Of a stretch of 64,000 nucleotides of DNA, positions 9,740 to 19,961 are shown in pieces. The notes under the pieces are model-generated. The model had not been told where the DNA came from. It did no database searches and worked only from the letters and a program-made list of their open reading frames with translations. Each line of letters starts with the position of its first letter. Within the stretch, counting starts at the first letter, position 1. Position numbers and translations under genes: made by a program. The stretch is from CAVOOW01 sp963697675 (GTDB taxonomy: Bacteria; Actinomycetota; Actinomycetes; JACCUZ01): NCBI GenBank assembly GCA_963697675.1, contig CAVOOW010000009.1, positions 226,708 through 290,707 of the forward strand. Reading direction: 5' to 3'.

Positions 9740-10927
9740 TCAACCGTCGAGAGTTGCCACCGCACGTCGGGTCGCGACCGTGGTGGCGACGACCAGTGCC
9801 GTCATCAGCAGCCCGGTCACCAGGACGGGCGCCGGGCTGAACGTGGCGAGCAGCACCGCAGCCGCGCCGCTCGGCGCGAGGCTCTGATGCCAGCGCCCGA
9901 CGTGCAGTGGGCTCCAGTGCAGCACCCACATGGCGAGCAGGAAGACGGCGACCGGGATGGTGACGGAGGCCGCCGCAGCGACATCGCCGACGTGCGTCTC
10001 GCCGCTCGCGCGGTCGACGTTGATCTCGAGCCCAGCGCCGACGGCCGCCGCCGAGCCGAAGACGAAGTAGTGCCCATAGCCCCAGACGAAGGCCCACACC
10101 TTGGAGGTCAGCAAGCGGGCGGCGTCCTTGGCGAAGTAGAGCCACCACATCGCGAAGACGGTCAGGATCCCGCCGCCGGCCACGGTCGCCACGTCGGCAA
10201 GGGACACGTCGTCGTCGAGCGCCTTCTGGATCGCGACCGTCGCGGCCGCGACGGACTCGCCGAGGACGATGATCGTGAACAACCCATAGCGCTCGGCGAT
10301 GTGGCGCGGATGCCAGTTGGTCATCGAGGTGCGCTCCGCGTAGATGGGCACCGAAAGCTCGGCAACGACCAGCACACCGAAGCCCACCATGTCCCACGGT
10401 TGGTCGAGGGCAAGCCGGGCGACCCAGCCGACCTGCACGATCGCCACTCCCGCCGCATAGCGCAGGCACGCCGTCCGATGTTCGGGATCCGACCGTGAGG
10501 CACGCAGCCACTGGGTGACCATCGCCAGCCGCATGATCACATAGCCGAGGGTGATCACGGCGAAGTCGCGGTGATCCATCGCCCGCGGCACCCCAGCGGC
10601 GAACACGAGCGCCCCGGCGATCTGCACGAGCGTCGTCAGACGGTAGGCGATGTCATCGGTGTCGTAGGCGGAGGCGAACCAGGTGAAGTTCATCCACGCC
10701 CACCACACCGCGAAGAACACCAGGAAGTAGGACACGACCCCGTCGGAGATGTGGTCCTCGCTGATCGCGTGGTGCAGCCCTGCCGCCGCCTGCGCCACGG
10801 CGACCACGAAGCACAGGTCGAAGAACAGCTCCAGCACTGTCGCGACCCGGTGCTCCTCGTCGGTGCGCCGGGACACCATCGGCCGGCGCCACATCTGGTG
10901 GGGAGCCGTTGCGGTCTGCTCGCTCAT
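9740..10927 (-). CDS. LtrA-family membrane protein
   Basis: This is a 395-residue polytopic membrane protein. The N-terminal block RRTDEEHRVATVLELFFDLCFVV is characteristic of the low-temperature-requirement A family, as is the internal HIAERYGLFTIIVLGES motif. About ten to twelve hydrophobic segments can be traced. The biochemical role of the family is unknown, although it was first found in a cold-growth screen in Listeria. The start ATG 10927 precedes MSEQTATAPHQMW. It is transcribed away from the tandem-repeat region at 10998-11093. It appears monocistronic and intact. Confidence 0.88.
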   Translation of the reverse strand: MSEQTATAPHQMWRRPMVSRRTDEEHRVATVLELFFDLCFVVAVAQAAAGLHHAISEDHISDGVVSYFLVFFAVWWAWMNFTWFASAYDTDDIAYRLTTLVQIAGALVFAAGVPRAMDHRDFAVITLGYVIMRLAMVTQWLRASRSDPEHRTACLRYAAGVAIVQVGWVARLALDQPWDMVGFGVLVVAELSVPIYAERTSMTNWHPRHIAERYGLFTIIVLGESVAAATVAIQKALDDDVSLADVATVAGGGILTVFAMWWLYFAKDAARLLTSKVWAFVWGYGHYFVFGSAAAVGAGLEINVDRASGETHVGDVAAAASVTIPVAVFLLAMWVLHWSPLHVGRWHQSLAPSGAAAVLLATFSPAPVLVTGLLMTALVVATTVATRRAVATLDG

Positions 10928-10997
10928 GACCGAACGCTAACCGGAGACCAGCCGATCAAGATCGCGATTCTGTGCACCGAAACAGCGATAATGAGGC

Positions 10998-11093
10998 GTA
11001 CGAGGTCGCGCGTCCCGCCGTTCGTACGCCAACCCGTCGGTCGGTGTACGAGGTCGCGCGTCCCGCCGTTCGTACGCCAACCCATCGGTCGGC
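10998..11093. repeat. Two tandem 48-bp direct repeats
   Basis: Copies at 10998-11045 and 11046-11093 differ at a few bases (cccgtcggtcggt against cccatcggtcggc). Each unit contains an inverted pair, cgtacga and tcgtacg, so each can also form a hairpin. They lie upstream of ltrA and downstream of the next minus-strand gene. Confidence 0.85.
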
Positions 11094-11118
11094 GCAGGCG
11101 ACGATGGTGAAGTAGGGA

Positions 11119-11775
11119 TCAGCGATTCCGCTCGAACCGGTCGGATGCCTCACGATCACGCGAGCGCGTGTGGTGCAGCACCAGCGCCACCGTCACAGGC
11201 AGCGCGAACGGCACCACGAGCAGCTCGATCCAGTCCCACAACGTGTTCCCCGTGACGCCCGTCCAGCGCCACGGCACGGTGTATCCCGGCAGGGACAGCA
11301 GCCCGAACGCGAGCAGGAACGCGCCACATCCGATGGCCCAGCGGATCCGCATGGCGTCGCTGCTCTCGAGGACGAGCGGCAGAAGCGCGACGCTGACCGG
11401 GAGCAGCAGGAGCTCGAGCCAGTCCCAGAGCGTGTTGCCGGAGAAGCCGGTCCACGCCAAGGGCACGGCGTAGCCGAGCACGACCAGAGCCGCCACCGCC
11501 AGCCCCAGCACTGCGAGCCCGATCAGCCAGTGGCGCCCCACCGGGCCGGCCCGTCGGCGGCTGAACACCGGCAGCAGGCTGAGCACGACCGGGAGCAGCA
11601 GCAGATGCAGCCAGTCCCAGAGGTGCTGGTTGTCCTGGAAGCCGGTCCACGCCCAGCTGCGCCCACCGACGATCTCGATGAACAGCAGCGTCAGCACCAG
11701 GACGGCGACCGCTGCGAGCAGCCACCGTTCCGCTCGGTGCAAGGAATCTGCCCGAGCTCTGGTCTGCGAATCCAT
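11119..11775 (-). CDS. Membrane protein with three internal W-rich repeats
   Basis: This 218-residue protein has no family I recognise. It contains three repeats about 65 residues apart. Each has an aromatic WTG(F/V) turn, an N-x-LWDW(L/I) motif and a hydrophobic helix: QHLWDWLHLLLLPV, GNTLWDWLELLLLPV and GNTLWDWIELLVVPF. Between repeats lie further hydrophobic segments, giving about six membrane spans. The spacing suggests triplication of a two-helix unit. The start ATG 11775 is read as MDSQTRARADSLH. A short charged C-terminus (TRSRDREASDRFERNR) should face the cytoplasm. It lies downstream of the PAP2 gene, separated by a palindrome. Function is unknown. Confidence 0.75.
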   Translation of the reverse strand: MDSQTRARADSLHRAERWLLAAVAVLVLTLLFIEIVGGRSWAWTGFQDNQHLWDWLHLLLLPVVLSLLPVFSRRRAGPVGRHWLIGLAVLGLAVAALVVLGYAVPLAWTGFSGNTLWDWLELLLLPVSVALLPLVLESSDAMRIRWAIGCGAFLLAFGLLSLPGYTVPWRWTGVTGNTLWDWIELLVVPFALPVTVALVLHHTRSRDREASDRFERNR

Positions 11776-11812
11776 CGCCGTCCCTCCTCGCGAGACCCGA
11801 CACCCTCTCCCC

Positions 11813-11862
11813 TGATCATGAAGGATCCGACCGCTTAGAGCCGGTCCGATCCTTCATGATCA
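11813..11862. repeat. Dispersed palindrome, copy A
   Basis: Perfect 15-bp arms tgatcatgaaggatc and gatccttcatgatca flank a GC-rich core (cgaccgcttagagccggtccg). The right arm contains the stop codon of the PAP2 gene. Related copies are at 40135, 41166 and 49210. Confidence 0.9.
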
Positions 11863-12711
11863 CCGGACGAGGGCGGGCTCCTCGGCGGCGTCGCCCGGTC
11901 TGGTCGAGCCCGGCCGTGACGCGCGCACGAGGATCGGCACCGATGCCTGCAGCAGCAGGGCGAAGGCGAAGATGGCCATGGCCAGGATGCCGTCGAGCCA
12001 GTAGTGGTTGGCCGTGGCGACCACCACCAACGAGGTCAGGACGAAGTGGGCGACCCCGACCCAGCCCCACTTGCCCGGGCTGGCCCGCCAGGCCCAGTAG
12101 GCGACGATGGCCGCCCATCCGACGTGCACGGACGGGAACGCCGAGAGCTGGTCGGCCACCTCGAGCGTGGTCGGGCCGTAGACGGACTGGCCGTGCTGAG
12201 CTGCGGTGTCGATGAAGCCGCCGCCGGGCAGCAGCCGCGGCGGCGCGACGGTCGTGACGAGGTGGCCCAGGAAGCACATCGCGGTCACCAGCACGACGCT
12301 CATGCGCACGGACGGGTAGAGGCTTCGGTGGGCGATGAAGATCCAGGCCAGGAAGATGATCAGCCCGTTGAAGTGGCCGTAGACGTAGAAGCCGTTGCAG
12401 AGCTGGGTCAGGATCGAGTGCCGGTCGACCCAGTGGTTGATGTCGTATTCCGAGGCGATGTGCGCGGACCTCTCGACGTCGAGGATGCGCTCCCCACGCC
12501 CCACTGCCCCGTCGGGGTTGTGGTGCGCCATCGTGCCGGCGAGCTGCCAGAACGCGAACAGACCGAGTACGAGGCCGCACTCGCGCACGCCCGCGACCGC
12601 GGCTCGCCCGACCCTGCCCTGCGGTCGCAACAGCCAGAGTGCTCCGGCCGCCAGCAGCAGGCCGAGCGCCCAGTACGCAGCGATCTGCCAGCCGAGCATC
12701 AAGTGGGGCAC
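11860..12711 (-). CDS. PAP2-family membrane phosphatase/phosphotransferase
   Basis: The protein has an N-terminal membrane segment (MLGWQIAAYWALGLLLAAG), several further spans and the split PAP2 signature of the inositolphosphotransferase-like branch. FPSVHVGWAAIVAYWAWR carries the central S-x-H site, and ANHYWLDGILAMAIF carries the C-terminal H and D. Such enzymes act on lipid or polyprenyl phosphates at the membrane; the substrate here cannot be told. The start is GTG 12711 (VPHLMLGW) or ATG 12699; an open frame runs further upstream but is charged and lacks the family look. The stop codon lies in a palindrome that probably ends transcription. It is divergent from the GH30 gene. Confidence 0.8.
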   Translation of the reverse strand: MPHLMLGWQIAAYWALGLLLAAGALWLLRPQGRVGRAAVAGVRECGLVLGLFAFWQLAGTMAHHNPDGAVGRGERILDVERSAHIASEYDINHWVDRHSILTQLCNGFYVYGHFNGLIIFLAWIFIAHRSLYPSVRMSVVLVTAMCFLGHLVTTVAPPRLLPGGGFIDTAAQHGQSVYGPTTLEVADQLSAFPSVHVGWAAIVAYWAWRASPGKWGWVGVAHFVLTSLVVVATANHYWLDGILAMAIFAFALLLQASVPILVRASRPGSTRPGDAAEEPALVR

Positions 12712-12930
12712 CGGACCACGATGCCATCCCAGTGCTGCCGTCGCTGGAAATGGGCGGATCGCGAGACACCGTTCGCGAGCAGAGTGGCGGCGTGGGGTGC
12801 GAGCACCCGAGCGCGCATCGACGAGCGGCTCGGGATGGTTGCGGCGCTGCTCGGTGGGGTAACACAATCGAGACATACGGGTGTATTTGAGTCGCCAGTG
12901 CACCTGACGTTCGTCTCGAGGAGACCCCCT

Positions 12931-14878
12931 GTGCGTCGTACCGCCGCCCTGCTCGCCAGCCTCGCCACCATCGTCGCGACCATGCTCGCCCTGCTCCCGG
13001 CAGCAGGCAGCGCGGGCGCCGCCGCGGCGTCACCGCAGCGCGACGGGCCGCAGGCCCGGGTGTGGGTCACCACTCCGGACGGCACCGAGAAGCTCAGCGA
13101 CCAGGGCAACGTCGCCTTCCATCGTGGCGGCTCGGCGGCTCTGACGATCACCGTCGACCCGTCCCGCTCCTACCAGCGCATGGTCGGGTTCGGCGCCTCG
13201 ATCACCGACTCTTCCGCGCAGGTGCTCTACCGGCTCGACCCCGCGACCCGCGCCGCGACGATGCGCGACCTGTTCAGCCCCTCCGACGGCGACGGCCTGG
13301 CCGTCCTCCGGCAGCCGATGGGCGCCTCGGACTTCGTCGAGGGCGACCACTACACCTACGACGACGTGCCGGCCGGTCAGACCGACTACGCGCTGGAGCA
13401 CTTCAGCGTCGGGCACGACCGCGCGCAGATCCTGCCGTTGCTGCGAACCGCCCTGGCGCACAACCCCGACCTCAAGGTCATCGCCACGCCATGGAGTCCT
13501 CCGGCCTGGATGAAGACCAACGAGTCGCTCATCGGCGGCCGGCTCATCGACGACCCCGCGATCTATGCCGCCTACGCCCGCTATTTCGTGAAGTTCCTCA
13601 AGGCCTATGAGCGCGCCGGAGTGCCGGTCTACGCGGTCACCATGCAGAACGAGCCGCAGAACCGCAACCCCAGCGGCTATCCCGGCATGGACATGCCAGT
13701 GCGCCAGCAGGTCGCAATGATCGACGCACTCGGACCGCGGCTGCGCGCGGCAGGGCTGCAGACCAAGATCCTCGGCTACGACCACAACTGGTCCGAGCAC
13801 CCCGCCGACGTCGAGAACACCCCGCCGGGCGAGGAGCCCGAGACCGAGTATCCGACCGACGTCCTGAACAGCGCGAGCCGCACGCTGGGTCGCCGGCACG
13901 GCGTTCCACTGCTACAGCGGCGACCCGAGCCGGCAGACCGAGCTGCACAACCGCTTTCCCCACAAGGGGATCTGGTTCACCGAGTGCTCCGGCTCGCACG
14001 GACCGACCGACCCGCCCGCACAGGTCTTCAGCGACACCCTGAAGTGGCACGCCCGCAACCTGGTGCTCGGGGTCACGCGCAACTGGGCGAAGACGGTCGT
14101 CAACTGGAACCTCGCCCTCGACCCGGCCGGTGGTCCGCACAACGGCGGCTGCGACACCTGCTCGGGCGTGGTCACCGTCGGTCCTGGCAACACCGTGACG
14201 AGGAACGCCGAGTACTACACGCTCGGTCACCTGGCCCGGTTCGTGCAGCCCGGCGCCCGACGCATCGCGAGCACGTCGTTCGGCACGACCGGCTGGAACG
14301 GCCAGATCATGGACACGGCGTTCCGCAACCCGGACGGTTCGACCGCGCTCGTCGTCCACAACGAGAACGACGACCCGCGCACGTTCGCGGTCGCGCAAGG
14401 CGACCAGTCGTTCGACTACACGCTGCCCGGTGGCGCCCTCGCGACGTTCACCTGGCCCGACTCGCCGGCGCTGCGGTCCGCGCGCCGGCTCGCGAGCACC
14501 GAGTCTGCCGAGTCCGACACGGCACCGGACACCGCCGCGAACGCGGTCGACGACGACGCGACGACGACCTGGTCGACCGGAGCCAGCCAGGTCTCCGGCC
14601 AGTCGCTGCAGGTCGATCTGCAGCGGTCCGCAAAGGTGCAGCGCGTCGTGCTCGACACGGGCGCCGCGATGGGTGACTTCCCGCGTGGCTGGGCGCTGTA
14701 CGCGAGCAACGACGGCGTCCACTGGGGCACCGCGGTGGCGCACGGGCAGGGCACCGGCCAGCTCACGACCATCGATGTACGACGCGGTCAGCGGGCGTCC
14801 GTACGCCACCTGCGTGTCGTCCTGACCAGCTCGGCTCCGGTGGGATGGAGTGTCGCCGACCTGCGCGTCTACAGCTGA
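12931..14878 (+). CDS. Secreted GH30-like glucosylceramidase/glycosidase with discoidin-type domain
   Basis: GTG 12931 follows a gaggaga ribosome site and opens a signal peptide (RRTAALLASLATIVATMLAL ... GAAAA). The mature part begins with GFGASITDSSAQVLY, typical of GH30. The acid/base glutamate is in TMQNEPQN (about residue 241) and the nucleophile in WFTECSGSH (about 351). A beta-sandwich follows (LVVHNENDDPRTF). The last 120 residues resemble an F5/8 type C carbohydrate-binding domain (TTTWSTGASQVSGQSLQVDL). One frameshift lies near 13880. It should hydrolyse an extracellular beta-glucosidic or related substrate; specificity is unknown. It is divergent from PAP2 and followed by a hairpin. 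Confidence 0.85.
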
Positions 14879-14923
14879 CCGCAGGACACCGGAGAGAACG
14901 CCGGTATCTCGTTCCGCCGTGTA

Positions 14924-14956
14924 CGTCTGCCGGGGCACTTGCTGCCCCGGCAGACG
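14924..14956 (+). terminator. Hairpin terminator after the GH30 gene
   Basis: A perfect 14-bp stem (cgtctgccggggca / tgccccggcagacg) with a 5-base loop lies 45 bp after the GH30 stop. No T-run follows, as is common for actinobacterial terminators. It separates GH30 from the kdp promoter. Confidence 0.75.
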
Positions 14957-14971
14957 CATGTCCGGGCGCTT

Positions 14972-15053
14972 GTTAGGAACGCGTCAGGGTTCGCCGGATC
15001 GGTGTTAGGAAGTCGTTAGAGCGGGCGATCGAGCCGTTGCGGGCGTCAAGACT
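14972..15053 (+). promoter_or_regulatory. kdp promoter with four-half-site operator
   Basis: Half-sites GTTAGGA (14972), GTCAGGG (14983), GTTAGGA (15004) and GTTAGAG (15015) stand at offsets 0, 11, 32 and 43. A -10-like aagact at 15048 follows 33 bp after the start of the last half-site. The same layout occurs upstream of the KimA-like gene and the DUF4118 gene. Paired direct repeats of 10-11 bp are what OmpR/KdpE-family regulators bind, so KdpE or its second copy is the probable activator. No good -35 hexamer is seen, consistent with an activated promoter. Confidence 0.65.
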
Positions 15054-15098
15054 TCACGAGTGGTCGCATCTGACCTCGTGAATGACAGGAGCCCCAGC

Positions 15099-15182
15099 AT
15101 GGCCGACCTCGTGTTCGTGGTCCTCACCATCGCGTTCTTCGCGCTGACCGCCCTCATCGTGAGAGGTGTTGAGCGGCTGTGA
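15099..15182 (+). CDS. 27-residue membrane peptide upstream of kdpF
   Basis: The peptide MADLVFVVLTIAFFALTALI... ends VRGVERL and is a single hydrophobic helix with a basic C-terminus. An aggag ribosome site lies 8 bases before the ATG. Its TGA (15180-15182) overlaps the GTG start of kdpF (15179), so translation of the two is probably coupled. Its size and composition resemble KdpF itself. It may be a second small stabilising subunit of the Kdp complex or a regulator of KdpD, but that is inference. Similar short ORFs occur before kdpF in other actinobacteria, as far as I recall. Confidence 0.65.
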   Translation: MADLVFVVLTIAFFALTALIVRGVERL

Positions 15183-15268
15183 CCGCGGAGAACCTCATTG
15201 GTCTGATCGTGTCCGTCCTGCTCGTCGGCTACCTCGCGGTGGCCCTGCTCTTCCCGGAGCGTTTCTGA
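15179..15268 (+). CDS. kdpF: K+-transporting ATPase subunit KdpF
   Basis: This 29-residue single-span peptide (VTAENLIGLIVSVLLVGYLA, ending ALLFPERF) matches KdpF in length, its hydrophobic stretch and the Y-L-x-x-A-L-x-x-P-E-x-F ending. KdpF stabilises the KdpABC complex. GTG 15179 overlaps the stop of the small ORF before it, and one base separates its TGA (15266-15268) from the kdpA start at 15270. Confidence 0.88.
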   Translation: MTAENLIGLIVSVLLVGYLAVALLFPERF

Positions 15269-15269
15269 G

Positions 15270-16931
15270 ATGTCTGACACCACTGCCGGCCTCCTGCAGG
15301 TCGGCCTGCTGCTTGCCGCGCTTGCTGCGTGCTACCGCCCGCTCGGTGCCTACATGGCGCGGGTGTACGAGAGCGAGCACGACCTCCGCGCCGAGCGGGT
15401 GATCTACCGGGTGATGGGGGTGGACCCGAAGGCCGACCAGCGGTGGCCGGCGTACGCACGTGCGCTGCTCGCGTTCTCCGCCGTCAGCGTGCTGTTCCTC
15501 TACGCCCTGCAGCGGTTCCAGCCGCACCTGCCGCTGAGCCTCGGCTTCCCTGGTGTGGCGCCCGGCGCAGGCCTGGAACACGGCGGCGTCGTTCGTGACC
15601 AACACGAACTGGCAGTCCTACTCCGGTGAGTCGACGATGGGCCACCTGGTGCAGATGGCCGGGCTGGCGGTGCAGAACTTCGCGTCGGCGGCGGTGGGCA
15701 TGGCGGTCGCGGTGGCGCTGATCCGCGGCTTCACCCGCAACCGCACCGACCGGATCGGGAACTTCTGGGTCGACCTGGTGCGAGGCTGCGTACGCATCCT
15801 GCTGCCCATAGCCGTCGTCGCGACGATCGTGCTGCTCGCGCTCGGCGCGGTGCAGAACTTCTCCTCCGGCACCGACGCCACCACCCTGGCCGGCGTCCAC
15901 CAGACCATCACCGGCGGCCCGGTCGCGTCCCAGGAGGCGATCAAGGAGCTGGGCACGAACGGCGGTGGCTTCTACAACGCCAACTCCTCGCACCCGTTCG
16001 AGAACCCGAACGCGTTCTCGGACATCCTGGAGATCTTCCTGCTGCTGCTCATCCCGGTGTGCCTGACCCGCACCTTCGGGCTGATGGTGAAGGACAAGCG
16101 GCAGGGCTACGCGATCCTCGCCGCGATGGGCGTCCTGTGGGCGGTCGTTCTGGCCGGTGTCTGGGTCGCCGAGGCGACCCATCACGGCACGGCACCCAGC
16201 CTGGCCGGTGCCTCGATGGAGGGCAAGGAGACGCGCTTCGGTGTCCCCGCGTCGGCGCTGTTCGCCACCTCGACCACGGGCACGTCGACCGGCGCGGTGA
16301 ACTCGTTCCACGACTCGTTCACCTCGCTCGGCGGCGGGCTGACCATCTTCAACATGGGCCTCGGGGAGGTCTCGCCGGGCGGCACCGGCACCGGGATCTA
16401 CGGAATCCTGGTGCTGGCCATCGTGACGGTGTTCATCGCCGGGCTGATGGTCGGGCGCACCCCGGAGTACCTGCTGCAAGAAGATCACTGTGCGCGAGAT
16501 CAAGCTCGTCTCGCTCTCCATCCTGGTGATGCCCGTCATCGTGCTCGCCGGCACCGGGCTGGCGATGGGACTGTCCAAACCCAAGGAGTCCATCCTCAAC
16601 CCGGGCCCGCACGGGCTGTCCGAAGTGCTCTATGCGTTCATGTCGGCCACGAACAACAACGGCTCGGCGTTCGCGGGCATCTCGGTGAACACCGGCTTCT
16701 ACAACACCGCACTCGGACTGTGCATGCTGGCCGGCCGGTTGATCCCGATCATCCTGGTGCTCGCGCTGGCCGGCTCGCTGGCCCGCCAGCAACCGGTCCC
16801 GGCGACCGCCGGCACGCTGCCCACCCACCGGCTGCTGTTCGTCGGGATGCTCGTCGGCGTCGATCGTCATCGTCGCCGGGCTGACGTTCTTCCCCGCGCT
16901 CGCGCTCGGCCCGCTCGCGGAAGGCCTGTGA
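15270..16931 (+). CDS. kdpA: K+-transporting ATPase subunit KdpA (frameshifted)
   Basis: KdpA is the potassium-selective membrane subunit of the high-affinity KdpFABC pump. About ten spans are visible. The selectivity-loop motifs TNTNWQSYSGE, GTNGGGFYNANSSHPFENP, NNNGSAFAG and GLGEVSPGGTGTGIYG all match the family. Length after correction is about 553 residues, normal for KdpA. The frame moves near 15560, 16480 and 16858. Each shift leaves the next conserved block intact, so these look like single-base indels rather than inactivation. The stop TGA ends at 16931. The gene starts one base after kdpF and is followed by kdpB, kdpC and kdpD in the same orientation. Confidence 0.92.
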
Positions 16932-16988
16932 TGTCCGACGACCACCCCGACCGGCGACCCAGCCATCTCACCCGAAGGACGTCTCCCG

Positions 16989-19060
16989 ATGTCTGCTGCC
17001 GCGCCCACCTTCCCGACCCGGGTGCAGGGGGGCCTGCTCGACCCCAAGATGCTGCTCACCTCGCTGCCCGACGCCGCCCGCAAGCTCGACCCGCGCGTGA
17101 TGATCCGCAACCCGGTCATGTTCGTCGTCGAGGTCGGCGCCGTGCTGTCCACCGCCCTGGCCATCAAGGACCCCAGCGTGTTCGGCTGGTCGGTCGTCGT
17201 CTGGCTGTGGCTCACCGTCGTGTTCGCCAACCTGGCCGAGGCCGTGGCCGAGGGCCGCGGCAAGGCACAGGCGGCGTCACTGCGACGGGCCAAGACCGAG
17301 ACCATCGCGCGCCGGCTGCGCGCCGACGGCACCGAGGAGAGCATTCCCGGTCCGCAGCTCACGCCTCGGAGACCGGGTCGTCGTCGAGGCCGGCGAGATC
17401 ATCCCGGGTGACGGTGACGTCGTCGAGGGCGTGGCCAGCGTCGACGAGTCCGCGATCACCGGCGAGTCCGCTCCGGTCATCCGCGAGTCCGGCGGCGACC
17501 GCAGCTCGGTCACCGGCGGCACCAAGGTGCTGTCCGACCGCATCGTCGTGCAGATCACGGCCAAGCCCGGCGAGAGCTTCATCGACCGGATGATCGCCCT
17601 GGTCGAGGGCGCGTCGCGGCAGAAGACCCCGAACGAGATCGCGCTGAACATCCTGCTCGCCAGCCTGACCATCGTGTTCCTGATGGCGACCGTGACCTTG
17701 CAGCCGTTCGCGATCTACTCCGGCGCCCAGCAGAACCTGATCGTGCTCGTCGCGTTGCTGGTCTGCCTGATCCCGACCACCATCGGGGCGCTGCTCTCGG
17801 CCATCGGCATCGCCGGCATGGACCGCCTCGTGCAGCACAACGTGCTCGCGATGTCCGGGCGCGCGGTCGAGGCAGCCGGTGACGTGAACACGTTGCTGCT
17901 GGACAAGACCGGCACCATCACGTTGGGCAACCGGCAGGCCGCCGAATTCCTGGCCGTGCGGGGTGTCGAGCCCGACGCACTGGCCGACGCCGCGCAGCTG
18001 TCCAGCCTGGCCGACGAGACCCCCGAGGGCCGGTCCATCGTCGTCCTGGCCAAGACGGCGCACGGGCTGCGAGAACGTGCACCCGGGCGAGCTCACGACT
18101 GCGCACTTCGTCGCCTTCACCGCGCAGACCCGGATGAGCGGGGTCGACCTCGACGGCGGCCGGCAGATCCGCAAGGGCGCCGCGGCCGCGGTCATCACAT
18201 GGGTGCGCGACAACGGCGGTCAGTCCACCGACGAGGTCGGCGGCATCGTCGACGCGATCTCCACCGCCGGTGGCACGCCCCTGGTCGTGGCCGAGGCAAC
18301 CAACGGTGCGCAGGCCCGCACGCTCGGCGTGATCCACCTCAAGGACGTCGTCAAGGAAGGCATGCGTGAGCGGTTCGACGAGATGCGCCGCATGGGCATC
18401 CGCACGGTCATGATCACCGGCGACAACCCACTGACCGCGCGGTCCATCGCCGAGGAGGCGGGCGTCGACGACTTCCTGGCCGAGGCCACCCCCGAGGACA
18501 AGATGGCGCTGATCCAGCGCGAGCAGCAGGGCGGCCGGCTGGTCGCGATGACCGGCGACGGCACCAACGACGCCCCCGCTCTGGCCCAGGCCGACGTCGG
18601 GGTCGCGATGAACACCGGCACGTCGGCCGCGAAAGAGGCCGGCAACATGGTCGACCTCGACTCCAACCCGACCAAGCTCATCGAGATCGTCGAGATCGGC
18701 AAGCAGCTGCTCATCACCCGCGGCTCGCTGACGACGTTCTCCATCGCCAACGACATCGCGAAGTACTTCGCGATCATCCCGGCCATGTTCGCCGGCGTCT
18801 TCTCCGGGCTGGACACGCTCAACATCATGCGGCTGGCGACCCCCGAGTCGGCGATCCTCTCGGCCGTCATCTTCAACGCGCTGATCATCATCGGGCTCAT
18901 CCCGCTGGCCCTGCGCGGCGTGCGCTACACCCCGTCCTCGGCGGCCACGATGCTGCGCCGCAACCTGCTCATCTACGGCCTCGGCGGCATCGTCAGCCCG
19001 TTCGTCGGCATCAAGCTCATCGACCTGCTGGTCTCCCAGATCCCCGGCATCGGAACGTGA
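16989..19060 (+). CDS. kdpB: K+-transporting ATPase subunit KdpB (frameshifted)
   Basis: KdpB is the P-type ATPase subunit that drives potassium uptake. The phosphorylation motif LLLDKTGTITLG, the actuator motif ITGESAPV, the hinge MTGDGTNDAPALAQADVGVA and SIANDIAKYFAIIPAMF are present. ATG 16989 (MSAAAPTFPTRVQGG) fits the family start; an earlier ATG at 16931 is in the wrong frame. The frame shifts near 17360 and 18070 with coding sense preserved. Corrected length of about 690 residues is normal. It lies 57 bp after kdpA. Confidence 0.92.
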
Positions 19061-19185
19061 GGGTCGTGAAGGGCAGGAGAGATCGTGAAGGAACGAGTCC
19101 GATGATCGCGACCCAGCAGGATCAGCGATCGCGACCCGCGTGGACGAGTCCGACGATCGCGAACATGAACCAGAGAAGGAAAGCC

Positions 19186-19847
19186 ATGGCAACCCCGACA
19201 TCGCCGGCGGTGCGGCAACTGCTCGCCGCGCTGCGGACCCTCCTCGTGCTGACCGTGATCTTCGGGCTGGCCTACCCGCTGGTGATGACCGGCATCGCGC
19301 AGGTCGCGTTCCACGGCAACGCCAACGGCTCGCTGGTGCACCGCGACGGCAAGACCGTCGGGTCCGACCTGATCGGACAGGCGTTCACGAAGCCGGTGCT
19401 GGTGAACGGCAAGCCGAAGAAGGACGCCGACGGCAACCCCGTGGTCGAGCCCGACCCGGCGTACTTCCAGAGCCGGCCCTCCGCCGCCGGCGCTCGGCTA
19501 CGACCCGCTCTCCACGTCCGCGTCCAACCTCGGCCCGGAGAACAAGGACCTGATCGCCGCGATCAAGGCGCGGCGCGCGACCGCCGCGAAGCTCGACGGG
19601 GTCGCGCCCGTCCAGCGTCCCGCCGGACGCGCTGCTGGCCAGCGGGTCCGGCCTCGACCCGCACATCAGCCCGGCGTACGCGCGCGAGCAGATCGCCGCG
19701 ATCGCCCGGGAACGCGGCCTGAGCGTGGCGCGGGTCCGAGCGCTGGTCGACCAGCACACGCAAGGCCGCGTGCTGGGCTTCCTCGGCGAGCCTCGGGTCA
19801 ACGTCCTCGAGCTCAACCTCGCGCTCGACGCGCTGGCGCCACGATGA
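19186..19847 (+). CDS. kdpC: K+-transporting ATPase subunit KdpC (frameshifted)
   Basis: KdpC is the single-span accessory subunit of the Kdp pump. The N-terminus MATPTSPAVRQLLAALRTLL leads into one hydrophobic helix. GSDLIGQAFTKP, YFQSRPSAAG, SNLGPENKDL, LLASGSGLDPHISPAYA and VNVLELNLALDAL are family blocks. Frames shift near 19490 and 19610. The 125 bp before it contain a duplicated 'acgagtccgaygatcgcga' motif (about 19095 and 19143). An agagaagga ribosome site precedes ATG 19186. The TGA ends at 19847, and kdpD follows after 114 bp. Confidence 0.9.
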
Positions 19848-19961
19848 TCGACCGGACATCGCGTGTTCGGCCCCGGCAGGAGACACACTGGCCGCAGGAC
19901 ACCGTGACGAACGGCAACACGCTGATCGGAGCCGATCACCGAGCCGCCGAGAGGAGGTCTG

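Noticed and set aside
11856..12215. A plus-strand arginine- and proline-rich ORF opposite the PAP2 gene.
   Set aside because: The composition is that of a shadow frame, and the PAP2 catalytic motifs lie on the other strand.
16931..16988. ATG 16931 as the kdpB start.
   Set aside because: It is in another frame, and its product has no KdpB features, whereas ATG 16989 starts the family N-terminus.
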